This document shows, one piece after another, positions 37,970 to 48,133 of a stretch of DNA of 64,000 nt (positions are counted from its first letter, which is position 1; every line of letters starts with the position of its first letter). Location of the stretch: positions 19,051 to 83,050 of the forward strand of contig NZ_FZQY01000011.1 of assembly GCF_900199585.1 (NCBI RefSeq), written 5' to 3'. The position numbers and the translations under genes were made by a program. A model generated the notes under the pieces. That model did no database searches. It was not told where the DNA came from and was given only the letters and a program-made list of their open reading frames with translations. This DNA comes from Helicobacter sp. 'house sparrow 1' (GTDB lineage: Bacteria > Campylobacterota > Campylobacteria > Campylobacterales > Helicobacteraceae).

Positions 37970-39252
37970 TTATCCTCCTGTAGAGTTAAAACACTAAAAG
38001 TTAATTGTTTTAATTCTGTATGTGATTTTATATAGGTATTGATTTCATCAAGTGTAATATTTTGAATTTGTTCAAGTTGTAATTGGTTAAAATCAAGAGG
38101 TAGGTCCAAATAATAGTTTTGAAATTTCTCATTCAACCTTTGTGCTAATGTCTCTCTTCTTAAAGGATCACTTCCTAGTAAGAATTGTTTAGCGCCATCT
38201 AGTTCTTCTTGTGTAATACCATTTGTAATAAAATTATTTACCACATCTTGAACAAGCTGTATAGCCTCATTTTGGTTTTCTAATTTTGTTTGCAAATAAC
38301 CTGAGGCATAATTGATAATTTTTCCAGTATTTACTCTGAGATATGCAGAATATGCCAATCCCCTTTTGACGCGTATTTCTTCCATAAGTCTGGAGCCAAA
38401 ACCGCTAGATCCAAGAACAAAAGATAGAATTTTTGCCTTATAAGATTCTTTTTTTAGATCTGTGAGATAAAAAGGAGAACCAAAATAAATATATGCCTGT
38501 TGTGTGTCCTTATATATCGTGGATTGAGATGGTTTTGGGTTTGCTTCATATTTATGGTTGGGTGCTTTTTTCCCAGTTTCTAAATGTGAAAGTAATTGTT
38601 TGATCTGATGGAGTATTTTTTCCTCATTTAAATCCCCACCTACTACCACTACAATTCTTGATAACACTAGGTTATCTTCTAAAAAACTTTTAATATCTGA
38701 TAATGTAATATTTTCTATTGTTTCTTTTGTAGCACTTTGTGCTAAAGGAGTATTTTCAAATAAATGTTTTGAGAGGTTTTTATCAGCAAGATAATCAAAA
38801 TCATTTTCCTTTGCCAAAAGCATATTAATAGTATCTTGTTTGATTTTATCTAGAGTTTTTTGAGTGTAATTGGGATCAAGGAGAAGGTCTTGAAGCAATT
38901 GCAGTGCTTCTGTTTCTTTCTCTTTAAGGAAACTAAGTTCAATATTAAGCGTTTCAACTCCTGCTGAAGCATGCAAAGAAATCGCACGCTTATCTAGCTC
39001 TTCTGAGAATTTTATTACCCCAAGTGTTTTTGTCCCCTCATTTAGTAGTCTTGCACCCATAGAGGCAAGTCCCAGTAAGCTTCCATCATTGATCTTGCCA
39101 CCACCTAAAAAGCTTAGTCGCATAAAACCCACAGGAATTACTTGAGATTTTTCAAAAATTACAGGAATTTCTTGGCGTTTAACTTCAATATATTGCATTG
39201 TTTTAGCCTGCATTATCACTCCTAGTAGTAGAATTAAAAGGATTTTTTTCAT
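37966..39252 (-). CDS. M16-family zinc peptidase homologue
   Basis: An M16 peptidase-like protein of 428 residues with a signal peptide at its N-terminus ([18 protein letters not shown]). The usual N-terminal HxxEH zinc motif is not visible: the corresponding [30 protein letters not shown] stretch has lost the metal ligands. That makes it like the non-catalytic partner of two-subunit M16 proteases. The C-terminal half has [21 protein letters not shown], a conserved substrate-binding segment. It shares four bases with gatB and one with mqnC. Confidence 0.82.
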   Translation of the reverse strand: MKKILLILLLGVIMQAKTMQYIEVKRQEIPVIFEKSQVIPVGFMRLSFLGGGKINDGSLLGLASMGARLLNEGTKTLGVIKFSEELDKRAISLHASAGVETLNIELSFLKEKETEALQLLQDLLLDPNYTQKTLDKIKQDTINMLLAKENDFDYLADKNLSKHLFENTPLAQSATKETIENITLSDIKSFLEDNLVLSRIVVVVGGDLNEEKILHQIKQLLSHLETGKKAPNHKYEANPKPSQSTIYKDTQQAYIYFGSPFYLTDLKKESYKAKILSFVLGSSGFGSRLMEEIRVKRGLAYSAYLRVNTGKIINYASGYLQTKLENQNEAIQLVQDVVNNFITNGITQEELDGAKQFLLGSDPLRRETLAQRLNEKFQNYYLDLPLDFNQLQLEQIQNITLDEINTYIKSHTELKQLTFSVLTLQEDK

Positions 39253-40298
39253 TAAAAATACTCCAAAATTTCATAAGCAGTATTGCGTTTAGCAGGGGTA
39301 TCTCCAACATCTCGGATTAATCTTATCATCTCTTGTTGATTCATAGAATTTGTAACACCCGCAGCAGCAACGACATTTTCTTCCATCATCGTGCTACCTA
39401 GGTCATTAGCACCAAAAAGTAGTGCGAGCTGTCCAATATAAGACCCCTGTGTTACCCAAGAGCTTTGTATATTCTTAAAATTATCAAGATAGATTCTGCT
39501 ACAGGCAAGAAGTCTTAAATAACGATTTGAAGAAGCCTTAGTAAGATGAGGAAATTTATTTTTAAGAGGAGTGTTTTTGGGTTGGAAACTCCAGAGGATA
39601 AAAGCCCTAAATCCAGAGGTTTCATCTTGAAGAGAACGGATTCTATCCCAATGTTCTATAATATCCTCATCATTATCAAGACTTCCAAACATCATTGTGG
39701 CAGTGCTTTTTATATCCAGTTTGTGTGCCTGTCTATGAATATCAATCCACTCATCAGAATCTAACTTCTTAGGAGCAATAAGATCCCTTACTCTATCACT
39801 TAGTATTTCTGCACCTGCTCCTGGGATAGATGATAACCCCGCATCTTTTAAACATTGAAGAACTTCGGGAACACTAAGATTTGAAACTTTTGCAATATAG
39901 CTAATTTCAATAGCAGAAAAACCATGTATGGTAATTTGGGGGTATTTTTGATGGATATGTGAAACTAGTTTTTGATAAAAATCTATCTTCAATTTTGGAT
40001 GGACTCCACCTTGAAATAAAACTTGAGTTCCTCCTATTGCTAGAAGTTCATCAATTTTTCTATCAATCTCTTCAAAACCTAAGATATAGGCATCGGCCTC
40101 ACCAATTTTGCGTTTAAAAGCACAAAAATCACAATCTACCCAACAAATATTTGTGTAGTTAATATTACGATCCACGATAAAGGTAGTAGTTCTTTTTGGA
40201 TGTAGTTGTAACTTAATCTTATTTGCCATTGCTCCTAGATCTTTTAATGAAGCATTTTGCATCAGATATAAGATTTCTTTATTACTTATTCTTGCCAT
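39252..40298 (-). CDS. mqnC: Cyclic dehypoxanthine futalosine synthase
   Basis: A radical SAM enzyme of the futalosine pathway to menaquinone. The [4Fe-4S] motif CWVDCDFC (Cx3Cx2C) lies near residue 50, followed by VLFQGGVHPKLKIDFY near 100, GFSAIEISYIA and AGLSSIPGAGAEIL near 165. I start at ATG 40298-40296, where a GAGG site precedes MARISNKEIL; the longer frame from 40346 lies inside bamA. At 348 residues it is normal. It starts two bases after the bamA stop. Confidence 0.92.
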   Translation of the reverse strand: MARISNKEILYLMQNASLKDLGAMANKIKLQLHPKRTTTFIVDRNINYTNICWVDCDFCAFKRKIGEADAYILGFEEIDRKIDELLAIGGTQVLFQGGVHPKLKIDFYQKLVSHIHQKYPQITIHGFSAIEISYIAKVSNLSVPEVLQCLKDAGLSSIPGAGAEILSDRVRDLIAPKKLDSDEWIDIHRQAHKLDIKSTATMMFGSLDNDEDIIEHWDRIRSLQDETSGFRAFILWSFQPKNTPLKNKFPHLTKASSNRYLRLLACSRIYLDNFKNIQSSWVTQGSYIGQLALLFGANDLGSTMMEENVVAAAGVTNSMNQQEMIRLIRDVGDTPAKRNTAYEILEYF

Positions 40299-40299
40299 A

Positions 40300-42708
40300 T
40301 TAAAACCTCGTTCCAAGAGTAAATTCAAAGCTAGAGGTATAATCACCTGGTTGTTTATTAAATACCTTGATAGGGAAAACTAACACAATAGGCCCCATTG
40401 GAGAAACCCATTCTAATGCTACTCCTGTGGCAGCTCTCCAAGTAATTGCATTATTTCCTGCACCCACAATACCAAAATCCTTAAAATTTGCAATATTCTT
40501 ATCTGCGACCCCTGCATAAGTTCTATAATGCAATAATCCATAGTCAAAATAAGCAGAGATACGCATTTTTGCAGCTTCCAAGATTCCATAACTCAATTCA
40601 ATGGAGTTGGTAAACATTCCATCGCCACCTACCCATAATCCTAACTCATCTCTAGGTGAAATTGATCCACTTCTAAAGCCACGAATTGTGGTAACTCCAC
40701 CCATATAAAAGGTGTTATTAATTGGTAGAAAACTTTCTCTATTGTAACGGAAGAAATAACCACCCTGTGCTTTATATCTCCCAATTAAATCAATCCCAAG
40801 ATAATCTTTAAAATAAGTGTATGCAGCAAACTTTGCATAAAGTTTTGTATTATAGACATCCCCTCCAATACCATTAAATTGAGCATATGCAGATACAATA
40901 AAGCCTCGTTTTGGAAAATAGTAGTCATCTGTATTATCAAAGTTGAGACTTGGTGTAAGAGAACTTGTAATTGGAAGCGAATATTCTTTGTCCCAAAGTC
41001 CGATTATAGAATAATTACCATAAGTGCCTACAACCCTATTATTTGAGGCATAATAACGCTCATATAATGGAGAAGTAAAATTGCTTGTTTTTAAAACATT
41101 AAAATCATAACCAAGACTTGCTCTTAGCGTATTGGTAAGAAGTTTTCCAACAGAGATTCCAAAACCAGCATTTTGTTGCACATAATTATAACTTACAGAA
41201 TAGGTTGCATAGAGATTGATAGAAGAGCTATAGTAGCTATCAAAAAGTCTAGGATTTGTAAGTGAGATACTACCAGAATAGGATTTACCAGCATTCTTAA
41301 TACCATAATACGAAAGACCAGAACCAGTAGAAATATTTGCATAAATACTTCCACTTTGCCCTGTTCCAAACAAGTTTCTCTCACTAATGGTTCCATTAAT
41401 CATCAACCCACCATAACTACCATATCCCATACCAAACTGTAATTCTCCCGTGCGACCCTCAGAGACGCTAATGATAAGGTCCATTGTATTTTCAGAAAGT
41501 CTTTTTTGATCTATTTTTACACTTTCAAAAAACCCAAGTCTTCTTAAGGCATTTTCAGAAGCCATAATTTTTGTAAGAGAGTAAGTATCATCGGGTGCAA
41601 GTAAAATTTCACGGCGAATGATTCTATCAGCTGTTCTTGTATTGCCTGTAACAATCACATCATTGATTTTTACTTTTTGTCCCACTTGAATGTGATAGAT
41701 TACCTTTACTGTTCCATTTTTTTCATCTTTATCCAAATCAGGATTTACAACAGCAAATGCATAGCCATAATCCGCAACTGCTTGTTTTAAAAGTTGCATA
41801 TCAATTCTTAATTCTTCAATATTGATATAAGTGTTTTTTTTGCTCTTTAGAAGTTTTTTTAGCTTTGCTATGGATTCTACTTCATTATCAATTTGAATAT
41901 CAATATCAGAGATTTTATATTGAATTCCCTCATCGATTTTAAAATAAAGATTGGCTGTGTAATTTGAGAAGTTAGTATCCAAAAAGGGTGCAGAAACATT
42001 TGCATCCAAAAATCCATGCCTCATATAAACATCTTGAATTCTCTTATTATCAAAATCAAGTTCTTGGAGGCGCAATTTCCCATCATTTCTTCCCCACATC
42101 CACCCCATAAACTGTCTTTGTTTATTTGCAGAAAGGGATTCTACTTGTTTAACACTTAGTTTTTTTCTACCATCATAGAATGCTTTAGTGATATAGATGT
42201 TGCTTCCGCGATTTACATTAAAGGTGATTGCAAATACATTATCCCCAATCTCATCTCTTTGGATTTGGATAGTTGTTCCATAATAGCCTTGAATCTCTAG
42301 AATAGTTTGTAGGGTTTCTTTTGCTTTTTGTAGCTTTTGCTCATCAAATACATCACCCTTTTTTACACCAAGTTGCTTATAGATAGTTTCTCTTTCTTGT
42401 TCTGTTCCATAGCCCTTAATCTCAAGACTTGCAATACGAGGTTTTTCAGCAAAATGAAAGACAAGCTCTCCTTGATTAAAAGTGGCATAAATATCTTTAA
42501 AATAACCCTGATCATAGAGGGCTAAAATTGCAGAATCTACCCTTTTTTCATCTAACTTGTCTCCTTTTTTTATCCCTGTAACCTCTTGTGCAAGGAGATC
42601 AGACATATATACAAGTCCATCATATTTAATGGATTTAATCACTTCATCTGCATAGGTGTTAGAAATAACAACAAAGCTAATTGGGAAAATTAAACGTTTT
42701 AAAAACAA
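40300..42708 (-). CDS. bamA: Outer membrane protein assembly factor BamA
   Basis: BamA inserts beta-barrel proteins into the outer membrane. A signal peptide (residues 1-20, ending NTYA) is followed by five POTRA domains to about residue 400 ([30 protein letters not shown], then [22 protein letters not shown]). A C-terminal 16-strand barrel has [18 protein letters not shown], the conserved lid-loop VRGF-type motif, and a terminal phenylalanine (FEFTLGTRF). At 802 residues it is full length. Confidence 0.96.
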   Translation of the reverse strand: MFLKRLIFPISFVVISNTYADEVIKSIKYDGLVYMSDLLAQEVTGIKKGDKLDEKRVDSAILALYDQGYFKDIYATFNQGELVFHFAEKPRIASLEIKGYGTEQERETIYKQLGVKKGDVFDEQKLQKAKETLQTILEIQGYYGTTIQIQRDEIGDNVFAITFNVNRGSNIYITKAFYDGRKKLSVKQVESLSANKQRQFMGWMWGRNDGKLRLQELDFDNKRIQDVYMRHGFLDANVSAPFLDTNFSNYTANLYFKIDEGIQYKISDIDIQIDNEVESIAKLKKLLKSKKNTYINIEELRIDMQLLKQAVADYGYAFAVVNPDLDKDEKNGTVKVIYHIQVGQKVKINDVIVTGNTRTADRIIRREILLAPDDTYSLTKIMASENALRRLGFFESVKIDQKRLSENTMDLIISVSEGRTGELQFGMGYGSYGGLMINGTISERNLFGTGQSGSIYANISTGSGLSYYGIKNAGKSYSGSISLTNPRLFDSYYSSSINLYATYSVSYNYVQQNAGFGISVGKLLTNTLRASLGYDFNVLKTSNFTSPLYERYYASNNRVVGTYGNYSIIGLWDKEYSLPITSSLTPSLNFDNTDDYYFPKRGFIVSAYAQFNGIGGDVYNTKLYAKFAAYTYFKDYLGIDLIGRYKAQGGYFFRYNRESFLPINNTFYMGGVTTIRGFRSGSISPRDELGLWVGGDGMFTNSIELSYGILEAAKMRISAYFDYGLLHYRTYAGVADKNIANFKDFGIVGAGNNAITWRAATGVALEWVSPMGPIVLVFPIKVFNKQPGDYTSSFEFTLGTRF

Positions 42709-43149
42709 AAGTAGCCTTATTCTAGGTAATTAACAGAGCAAAGATTTTACCTTAAACAAGGCTTTTTTTGGTAAATGCTTTGCTTTAATTTTTCTAAAAA
42801 ATTAGAGAAAAATCAAATTGGCATTAAAAATATTCAGGTTAGAAACTTCACTTGATATTGAAAAATTTTGAATTTAAACATCAAGTGAAACATTGATTTA
42901 TTCACATTAATACCGTTTCAAGGGCTTGTAAGATAAGCTTTAGAGTAGGGTTAAGATAGGGCATTATAAAAATAGAGAAGGACTATATAAAATTTAATTT
43001 GATAAAAGCAGAAAAATAAACAAAAGTTTGGTTGAGGTATAAAAAAATCTAAAAAATAATAAAGCTAAAAGATAGAATCATTTTTTAAAAGTTCTATAAA
43101 TAATAGAAAATAATAGGATTTTAAGATGCTGTGAGGGCATAGGTCGAAA
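42709..43149. other. Non-coding stretch between bamA and the glycosyltransferase operon
   Basis: About 440 AT-rich bases without a gene. bamA reads away from it on the minus strand, so the bamA promoter should lie at 42709-42800. The one structured element is the hairpin at 42847-42889. The rest shows no clear motif. Confidence 0.55.
42847..42889. repeat. Inverted repeat upstream of bamA
   Basis: A 10-bp perfect inverted repeat: TTCACTTGAT at 42847-42856 and ATCAAGTGAA at 42880-42889, with a 23-base spacer. It could be a protein-binding site or an RNA hairpin. Its arms share CACTTGAT with the closing stem of the 6S-like candidate at 19712, probably by chance. Confidence 0.5.
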
Positions 43150-44295
43150 CTAAGGCTTAATTAAAGAGTTAATGATTCTTAAAATTTTATTTTGGTTTTG
43201 CTTGTAGTTGAGGGTTTCTGAGGCCTTATGCGAGGCAAGTTTAAGTTTTAAGATCTGGTTTTTATCAAGTGAGTTGAGACTTGAAGCAATGCTTTTAGCA
43301 CTAAAATTAGTTGAACAAACCCCCATTTTATACTGTGAAATAAAAGATAGAAGTGATGGCAGAGGTGTTGTGATAATGCCAAGTCTTGCTTGGATATATT
43401 CAAAAAACTTATTTGGCATTGCGTTGGCATTATTGAAGCTATTGGGGCTTAGGGTTAAGATTCCTAAATCAAACTGATTGGTAAAGGGAATAATCTCTTG
43501 CATTGCCACAGGTGGAATAAAGCTTATGTTATTAGGGGCATTGTTTTGTAAATTTTCTAAAAAATTAGCTTGATTACTTAGCCCTAAGATATAAAGATGG
43601 AATCTATCTTCAAGATTCTTTGCTATTTCTACTAAAAAGTGAGAATTTCTATCAGGGCTTAAGAAGCCATGATATACAATTTTTATTTTTTCTTCCAAGG
43701 GGCTTGGGTTAAGATCAAAATAGGGTGGTAGGGAATAAAAAACTTCACATCTTAGATTAAAAATTTCAAAATATTTTTTGGCAATTCCCTCGCTTACAGT
43801 GATAGCAAAATCTACTTCTTTAAGATAAGTTTTGCATAAAAAATAAAAAAAGTTTCCAAAAGTCTCTAACCACTGAGGGTTGTTTTCATACTCAAGAGGA
43901 TAATATTCTCGCAAATCAATAAGAATCTTTGTTTTTGGATTTTTGTTTTTGTAATCACTAGCAAAAGGTAAAAGGGTAATATCTTCTACAATAATAAGGT
44001 CAGATTTTGGTAGGGAATCTAAGATTTTTGTAATTGTTCTACGATTTGGGGTATAGATTAGTGGAAGAAAATTTTTTGCCTTAAGTTTAGTCTCTAAGGC
44101 TTCTTGTTCCTCTTTGCTCCTTTGTTTTGCATTTTTATCAGCAGGATAGCTAAAGGTTTTTACTTTAGGGATAAAAGAGCATTCTCTTGCAATTGCATAG
44201 ATGTTAAAATAATCCTTCAGCATTTCTATCATCCTATAAGGACGAGGTCTTTTGACAATATCAAAATCATTGAGTAGGATTATATTTTTTTGCAT
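43150..44295 (-). CDS. Glycosyltransferase, GT-B fold (group 1 type)
   Basis: A 381-residue protein with a two-domain GT-B look. The N-terminal part opens NIILLNDFDIVKRPRPYRMIEMLK, and the C-terminal part has VYHGFLSPDRNSHFLVEIAKNL and a PNKFFEYIQARLGIITTPLPSL motif, which matches the nucleotide-sugar end of group 1 transferases. I start at ATG 44295-44293, preceded by AAGGA; the frame open to 44412 gives an unlikely N-terminus. It overlaps the pseudopilin-like gene by 16 bases. The sugar and acceptor are unknown. Confidence 0.78.
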   Translation of the reverse strand: MQKNIILLNDFDIVKRPRPYRMIEMLKDYFNIYAIARECSFIPKVKTFSYPADKNAKQRSKEEQEALETKLKAKNFLPLIYTPNRRTITKILDSLPKSDLIIVEDITLLPFASDYKNKNPKTKILIDLREYYPLEYENNPQWLETFGNFFYFLCKTYLKEVDFAITVSEGIAKKYFEIFNLRCEVFYSLPPYFDLNPSPLEEKIKIVYHGFLSPDRNSHFLVEIAKNLEDRFHLYILGLSNQANFLENLQNNAPNNISFIPPVAMQEIIPFTNQFDLGILTLSPNSFNNANAMPNKFFEYIQARLGIITTPLPSLLSFISQYKMGVCSTNFSAKSIASSLNSLDKNQILKLKLASHKASETLNYKQNQNKILRIINSLIKP

Positions 44296-44981
44296 AGTTT
44301 TCCTTTCAACACAGCCCCTGTTTTGGGTAAGATACAGACTTTTTCTTGAAGATCTTCTTTTTGCAAAACAATAACAAAAGGTTGGGTGATTGGGGTTTTT
44401 TGTGTTCCGCAATAAGGCTTTCCAAGATAATCAAAATAGATTCTATAAGTTTGTCTTTCCCTGCAAATATCTTGTGCATTTATTTTAATTTCTACCCCAA
44501 AAGATTCCATAAATCTAGTTGAGGTCTCAGCATTGTTTTTGCAAAAATCAGAAATATTATTGTTGTTATAGCCACTCAAGCATCTTAAATTTAGCCCTTG
44601 TGTAGCGATAATATCACCTGCCATTGGACGATTGTCATAATGTGTTGTTTGAGAGAATCTTGGTGTGTCTAAATAAATACTAAAACTATTTTGAGTGTAT
44701 TTTCCACTTAGATGGAATTGAATTTGCCAAAATATTTGATTTGAAATTAAAATTTGAGGATTAATACTAGGAAAGCTATCACTTATCCATTTGGTTTGTT
44801 TTAAATCTGTGTAGTATGTGCTTTGAGTGAGTGCTAAATTTTTGGCATAAAGAATATTTTGATAAAGAAGATGCGCGCTTTTATGTACTTGATTGGTGAT
44901 ATTGGGTTTTGCAAAAAAAACCAATATCCCAAGAATACTAAAGGTCAATAAAGCTTCAAAAAGGCTAAAAGCTTTTTGCAT
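44280..44981 (-). CDS. Pseudopilin-like protein with type IV prepilin N-terminus
   Basis: A 233-residue protein. Its start MQKAFSLFEALLTFSILGILVFF matches the type IV prepilin cleavage/methylation motif, with alanine before the FSLFE phenylalanine and glutamate at position +5, followed by one hydrophobic helix. The rest is a globular periplasmic-type domain with several cysteines (LRCLSG, DFCKNN, DICRE, KPYCG, KVCI). I chose ATG 44981, which gives the prepilin start and overlaps the upstream gene by 17 bases. Its position between two glycosyltransferase-type genes is unusual. Confidence 0.75.
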   Translation of the reverse strand: MQKAFSLFEALLTFSILGILVFFAKPNITNQVHKSAHLLYQNILYAKNLALTQSTYYTDLKQTKWISDSFPSINPQILISNQIFWQIQFHLSGKYTQNSFSIYLDTPRFSQTTHYDNRPMAGDIIATQGLNLRCLSGYNNNNISDFCKNNAETSTRFMESFGVEIKINAQDICRERQTYRIYFDYLGKPYCGTQKTPITQPFVIVLQKEDLQEKVCILPKTGAVLKGKLCKKI

Positions 44982-46227
44982 TTGGAGCTTTTTGGATTTT
45001 AAAAAGGTAGATAGGGGTATTGTTATAAGAGACAATAATATCTGCACTTTTTTTATCTTTGGTGGAGATAAGTAAAAGATTTTGGTTGTCTTTTATGCCA
45101 TAGTATCTGAGTTGTAGTCTTAAAGAGATAGATTGAGTGCGAATTGCTGTAATATCTAGCCTTTTGAGTTGTGTGGCAATTTCTTTAGCAAAATAATAAC
45201 TTGATGCAAAGTTTGGCTTGTTTGAGAAAAAGTAAGTAACCTTATTGCCAAATATAAAACCAGTTTGTAGAATTAAAAATAAAATCACAATACTTGCAGA
45301 AAAATAGTGTTGTTTTCTAAATTGAGGTAGCCTTATTTTTAGATCATTAAGAAAGCATTGCGCCATTATGGGAAGTGCTATAAGACTTTGGGGAACAAGG
45401 GTGTAAAAGTTTATGTTTTGTCTCAGTGATAGAATAATACAAAAAACAATACCTGTGCCTGCAATATATGAAAGGGGGTTATTTTTATGAATAATTCCCC
45501 AGTAGATGCTATAGACATAGTAGATAAATAATAAAGGTGAGTATAAGACTGCAATTTGAGCCAGTGTTTCAAGAAAATAGGCTTGTGGTCTTCCGCTAAT
45601 ATTAAAATTGGAAATGCAGATATTAAGTCCTAGACATAATAAAGAGAATGCAAAGCCCTTAAAGTTTTTGTTTTTTAGCATAAAAACAGCAATACCCAAG
45701 AAAAGTATGATTACATCAGGAATTGAAAAAGATAGGACAAATAATAAAAACCAGGGTGTTTTTTTATATCTTGTGTAGATGTAGCCAACTAAAAAAGTAA
45801 AAAAGATAATCCAAGAGCTTTCAAATAGCAGTAGAGCACTAAGATTGACACCAGGAAGTGCAGTATAAATAAGGATGCAAATTAGACTATGGCTTTTATG
45901 CTTGAGAGTATGTCTGCAGATTCCATAAAGAAGCATAAGATTAAAAAAATGTAAAATAAGTAAGGGGGCTTTTACAATATAATCGCTTTGCTCAAAGTAT
46001 GAATTTAAAAAGTTTAAAAAACCAAAAAAAATATGTTTGTTATAAAAAAGATTTCTTGCTTCTTTATCGCTGATTGAGATCTCACTTATCATAAAGGCTA
46101 AAAGAGCAATCGAGAGAATACTAATAAGAACAAAGAAAAAATCAACAAGGTCAAGTTTTCTAGAGGTTCTTTGTGAGAGGACAAACCAGAGGCGTATATA
46201 AAGAAAAAGCCTTTCAAAGATTTTCAT
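44965..46227 (-). CDS. Multi-span membrane protein, GT39/ArnT-like glycosyltransferase
   Basis: A 420-residue membrane protein with about ten hydrophobic segments and short charged loops. Early ISDKEARNLFYN, just after the first helix, recalls the periplasmic D-E loop of GT-C transferases (PMT/ArnT type) that use polyprenyl-linked sugars. The C-terminal 100 residues are soluble. I begin at ATG 46227, where TAATG overlaps the upstream stop and AGGA precedes; the longer frame to 46263 is less likely. No confident substrate. Confidence 0.65.
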   Translation of the reverse strand: MKIFERLFLYIRLWFVLSQRTSRKLDLVDFFFVLISILSIALLAFMISEISISDKEARNLFYNKHIFFGFLNFLNSYFEQSDYIVKAPLLILHFFNLMLLYGICRHTLKHKSHSLICILIYTALPGVNLSALLLFESSWIIFFTFLVGYIYTRYKKTPWFLLFVLSFSIPDVIILFLGIAVFMLKNKNFKGFAFSLLCLGLNICISNFNISGRPQAYFLETLAQIAVLYSPLLFIYYVYSIYWGIIHKNNPLSYIAGTGIVFCIILSLRQNINFYTLVPQSLIALPIMAQCFLNDLKIRLPQFRKQHYFSASIVILFLILQTGFIFGNKVTYFFSNKPNFASSYYFAKEIATQLKRLDITAIRTQSISLRLQLRYYGIKDNQNLLLISTKDKKSADIIVSYNNTPIYLFKIQKAPNAKSF

Positions 46228-46625
46228 TAGATTCCTAAAATTTCTAATTCGGTTTTTATGCAACGATTCTCTATAAAAAAGATTCCCTTGGCTTCTAAAA
46301 TTTGCCTTGCTTGTTGGTTTGTAATTCCAAGTTGCAGAAAGACAACTTTAGGAAGAGGAGAGGATTTTAGGATTTCTTCAGCAATTTCTAAGCACTTTTC
46401 ACTTTTTCTAAAAACTACTACACAATCAATTTGATGTTCTTTGTGAGCTTGAGTATAGCTTCTATAAACCTTTTGACCCAATATAAAATCTTCCTTTGGG
46501 TAAATAGGAATAATCTCAAAACCCTTATCTTGTAAAAATTTAGAAACCATAAAGCTATCTTTTAGCGGGTTGGGGCTTAGTCCATTTATTGCAATGTTTT
46601 TAAGTTCTTTCAATTTTTCATACAC
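46227..46625 (-). CDS. CoA-binding domain protein (YccU family)
   Basis: A 132-residue Rossmann-like CoA-binding protein. Marks are NIAINGLSPNPLKDSFMVSKFLQDKGFEIIPIYPKE and VDCVVVFRKSEKCLEIAEEIL-type helices, then LPKVVFLQLGITNQQARQILEAKGI and the catalytic-like ENRCIKTE. I prefer the GTG at 46625, about seven bases after AAGAGGA, over the TTG at 46631. It overlaps the EamA gene by about eight bases. Its role in the cell is unknown. Confidence 0.82.
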   Translation of the reverse strand: MYEKLKELKNIAINGLSPNPLKDSFMVSKFLQDKGFEIIPIYPKEDFILGQKVYRSYTQAHKEHQIDCVVVFRKSEKCLEIAEEILKSSPLPKVVFLQLGITNQQARQILEAKGIFFIENRCIKTELEILGI

Positions 46626-47517
46626 GATCAATCCTCTTTAGATCTCTTATAAATACTGGCAATGCTATCAAAATACCAGAAGAAAGTATCAAAAAGATTC
46701 CAATCCACGCCTCAAGGCTAGGCAAGGCATCTCCTAGATATACTCCCATCAAAATACCCCATAATATTTTAATATAGTCAATAGGAGATATGATACCAGC
46801 AGGAGCATTCATATAAGCTTTTGTCATAAAATATTGTCCAATTGTTCCTGCCAGACCCATTAAAAAGATTATACTCCATTCTTTTAGATTTGGTATGTGC
46901 CAAGTATTATCAACAAAAAAAGTAGGTAAGCATAAAATAATCCCACCAGTAATACTCATACTTAGACCAAAAAATAAAATAATAAAATTATTATCAAAAT
47001 ATTCTTTTAGGCTTCTTAAAGTAATTAGGGCAAGTGCTGCGCCTCCTCCACTAAAAATACCCATTAAGATATTAAATGCAGGTAAGCTTTCACCAAAAGG
47101 GTTGCAAATAAAAACTACACCAACAAATCCCAAAATACTTGCACAAATAACTCCAATTGGTGTTTTTTCTTTGAGTAAAAAGGCTGAGAAAACTATCGCA
47201 TACAAAGGGGTGCTTTGTGCAAAAGTAGTGGCTATTCCAAGAGGTATGGTTGCGATATTATAAAACAATGCCAACATGCTTAGCCCACCAATGAAAGCAC
47301 GAAAAAATAATCTCCCCCAAGCACCCTTTTTTTTCACTAGAGGTCTGTTTTGTATTTTTAGGACAATCAGCATAAAAAATACCATAATAAGCGATCTAAA
47401 AAAAAGGTTTTCTACGGGAGAAACAGAGCTTGATAGAATCTTTACTAATGCATTCATAATTGCAAAGAAAAATGAAGCAAAAAACATTAAAGTGATGCCA
47501 AGGGATAGATTATGCAA
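46618..47517 (-). CDS. DMT-superfamily transporter (EamA domains)
   Basis: A 299-residue transporter with ten hydrophobic helices, arranged as two EamA repeats: residues about 8-135 and 150-285. The first begins ITLMFFASFFFAIMNALVKIL and ends VICASILGFVGVVFICNP. The second includes GLAGTIGQYFMTKAY and ISPIDYIKILWGILMGVYLGDALP. The start is TTG 47517. It heads a run of five overlapping minus-strand genes down to 43150. The substrate is unknown. Confidence 0.85.
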   Translation of the reverse strand: MHNLSLGITLMFFASFFFAIMNALVKILSSSVSPVENLFFRSLIMVFFMLIVLKIQNRPLVKKKGAWGRLFFRAFIGGLSMLALFYNIATIPLGIATTFAQSTPLYAIVFSAFLLKEKTPIGVICASILGFVGVVFICNPFGESLPAFNILMGIFSGGGAALALITLRSLKEYFDNNFIILFFGLSMSITGGIILCLPTFFVDNTWHIPNLKEWSIIFLMGLAGTIGQYFMTKAYMNAPAGIISPIDYIKILWGILMGVYLGDALPSLEAWIGIFLILSSGILIALPVFIRDLKRIDRV

Positions 47518-48133
47518 GCAAAAATACCTATAGAATAATGTTTATTTTGTATGGAATTATACTTTAATTAGAGAAGTTTAGGTGAAGCATTTGGGAGAGA
47601 AATGCTAGTGATGTAATAAAGATGATTAAGATAAGAGTTATAAAAATATTAAAGAATCCTCTTATGGTGGATAAACTTATCAGATGCTTTTGAAGATAAT
47701 AGGAAAATTCCTTTTATGAAAAGATATTTTCAGGCCTTTTATGAAATGATAGATAGCTTCAAAGTTTATAAGAAATGCAATTTTATTTATTGAATTTTTT
47801 GAAAAATATATAAGACTTGAGGCTAGTGTTGTGAAACTAACGGAGTATTATTAAGAATTAAAGATTCTTCTAACCTGCTATAAATTTAGGTACTCAGGAG
47901 AAAAACATCCCTCAATTATCTCTAAAAAAGACAATAGGATTCAACAAGGAGTTCTTTGCATCCTATACACAGCCACTGCTGTAAGATTAAAAGAGATATG
48001 TAGCTACCTGTGTAGCATACAGAGGTATAAGCCTTTCTCAATCATACACAAAATAATTTAGGACCCAGACTTGCTTACAAACAAAAAGAATGGATTAAAA
48101 ATATTTTGACAACTCTTAATTTTGATTAGGGAA
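47518..48133. other. Long non-coding stretch with structured elements
   Basis: There is no complete gene in about 616 bases. The right part is rich in short stems: ATAGGAT at 47935 with ATCCTAT at 47959, ACAG/CTGT around the GCCACTG at about 47979, and GCTAC/GTAGC with a CTGT loop at about 48004-48017. AATAGG followed by GCCACTG is the layout of the cobalamin riboswitch core, but the B12 box is not evident and no plus-strand gene follows. The left part is featureless AT-rich DNA. Confidence 0.4.

Noticed and set aside
40299..40346. Upstream extension of mqnC giving a hydrophobic N-terminus
   Set aside because: It lies inside the bamA coding region; a good ribosome site precedes the later ATG at 40298.
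44296..44412. Longer N-terminus for the GT-B glycosyltransferase
   Set aside because: The extension is cysteine- and basic-rich, lies within the pseudopilin-like gene, and the ATG at 44295 has a clear AAGGA site.
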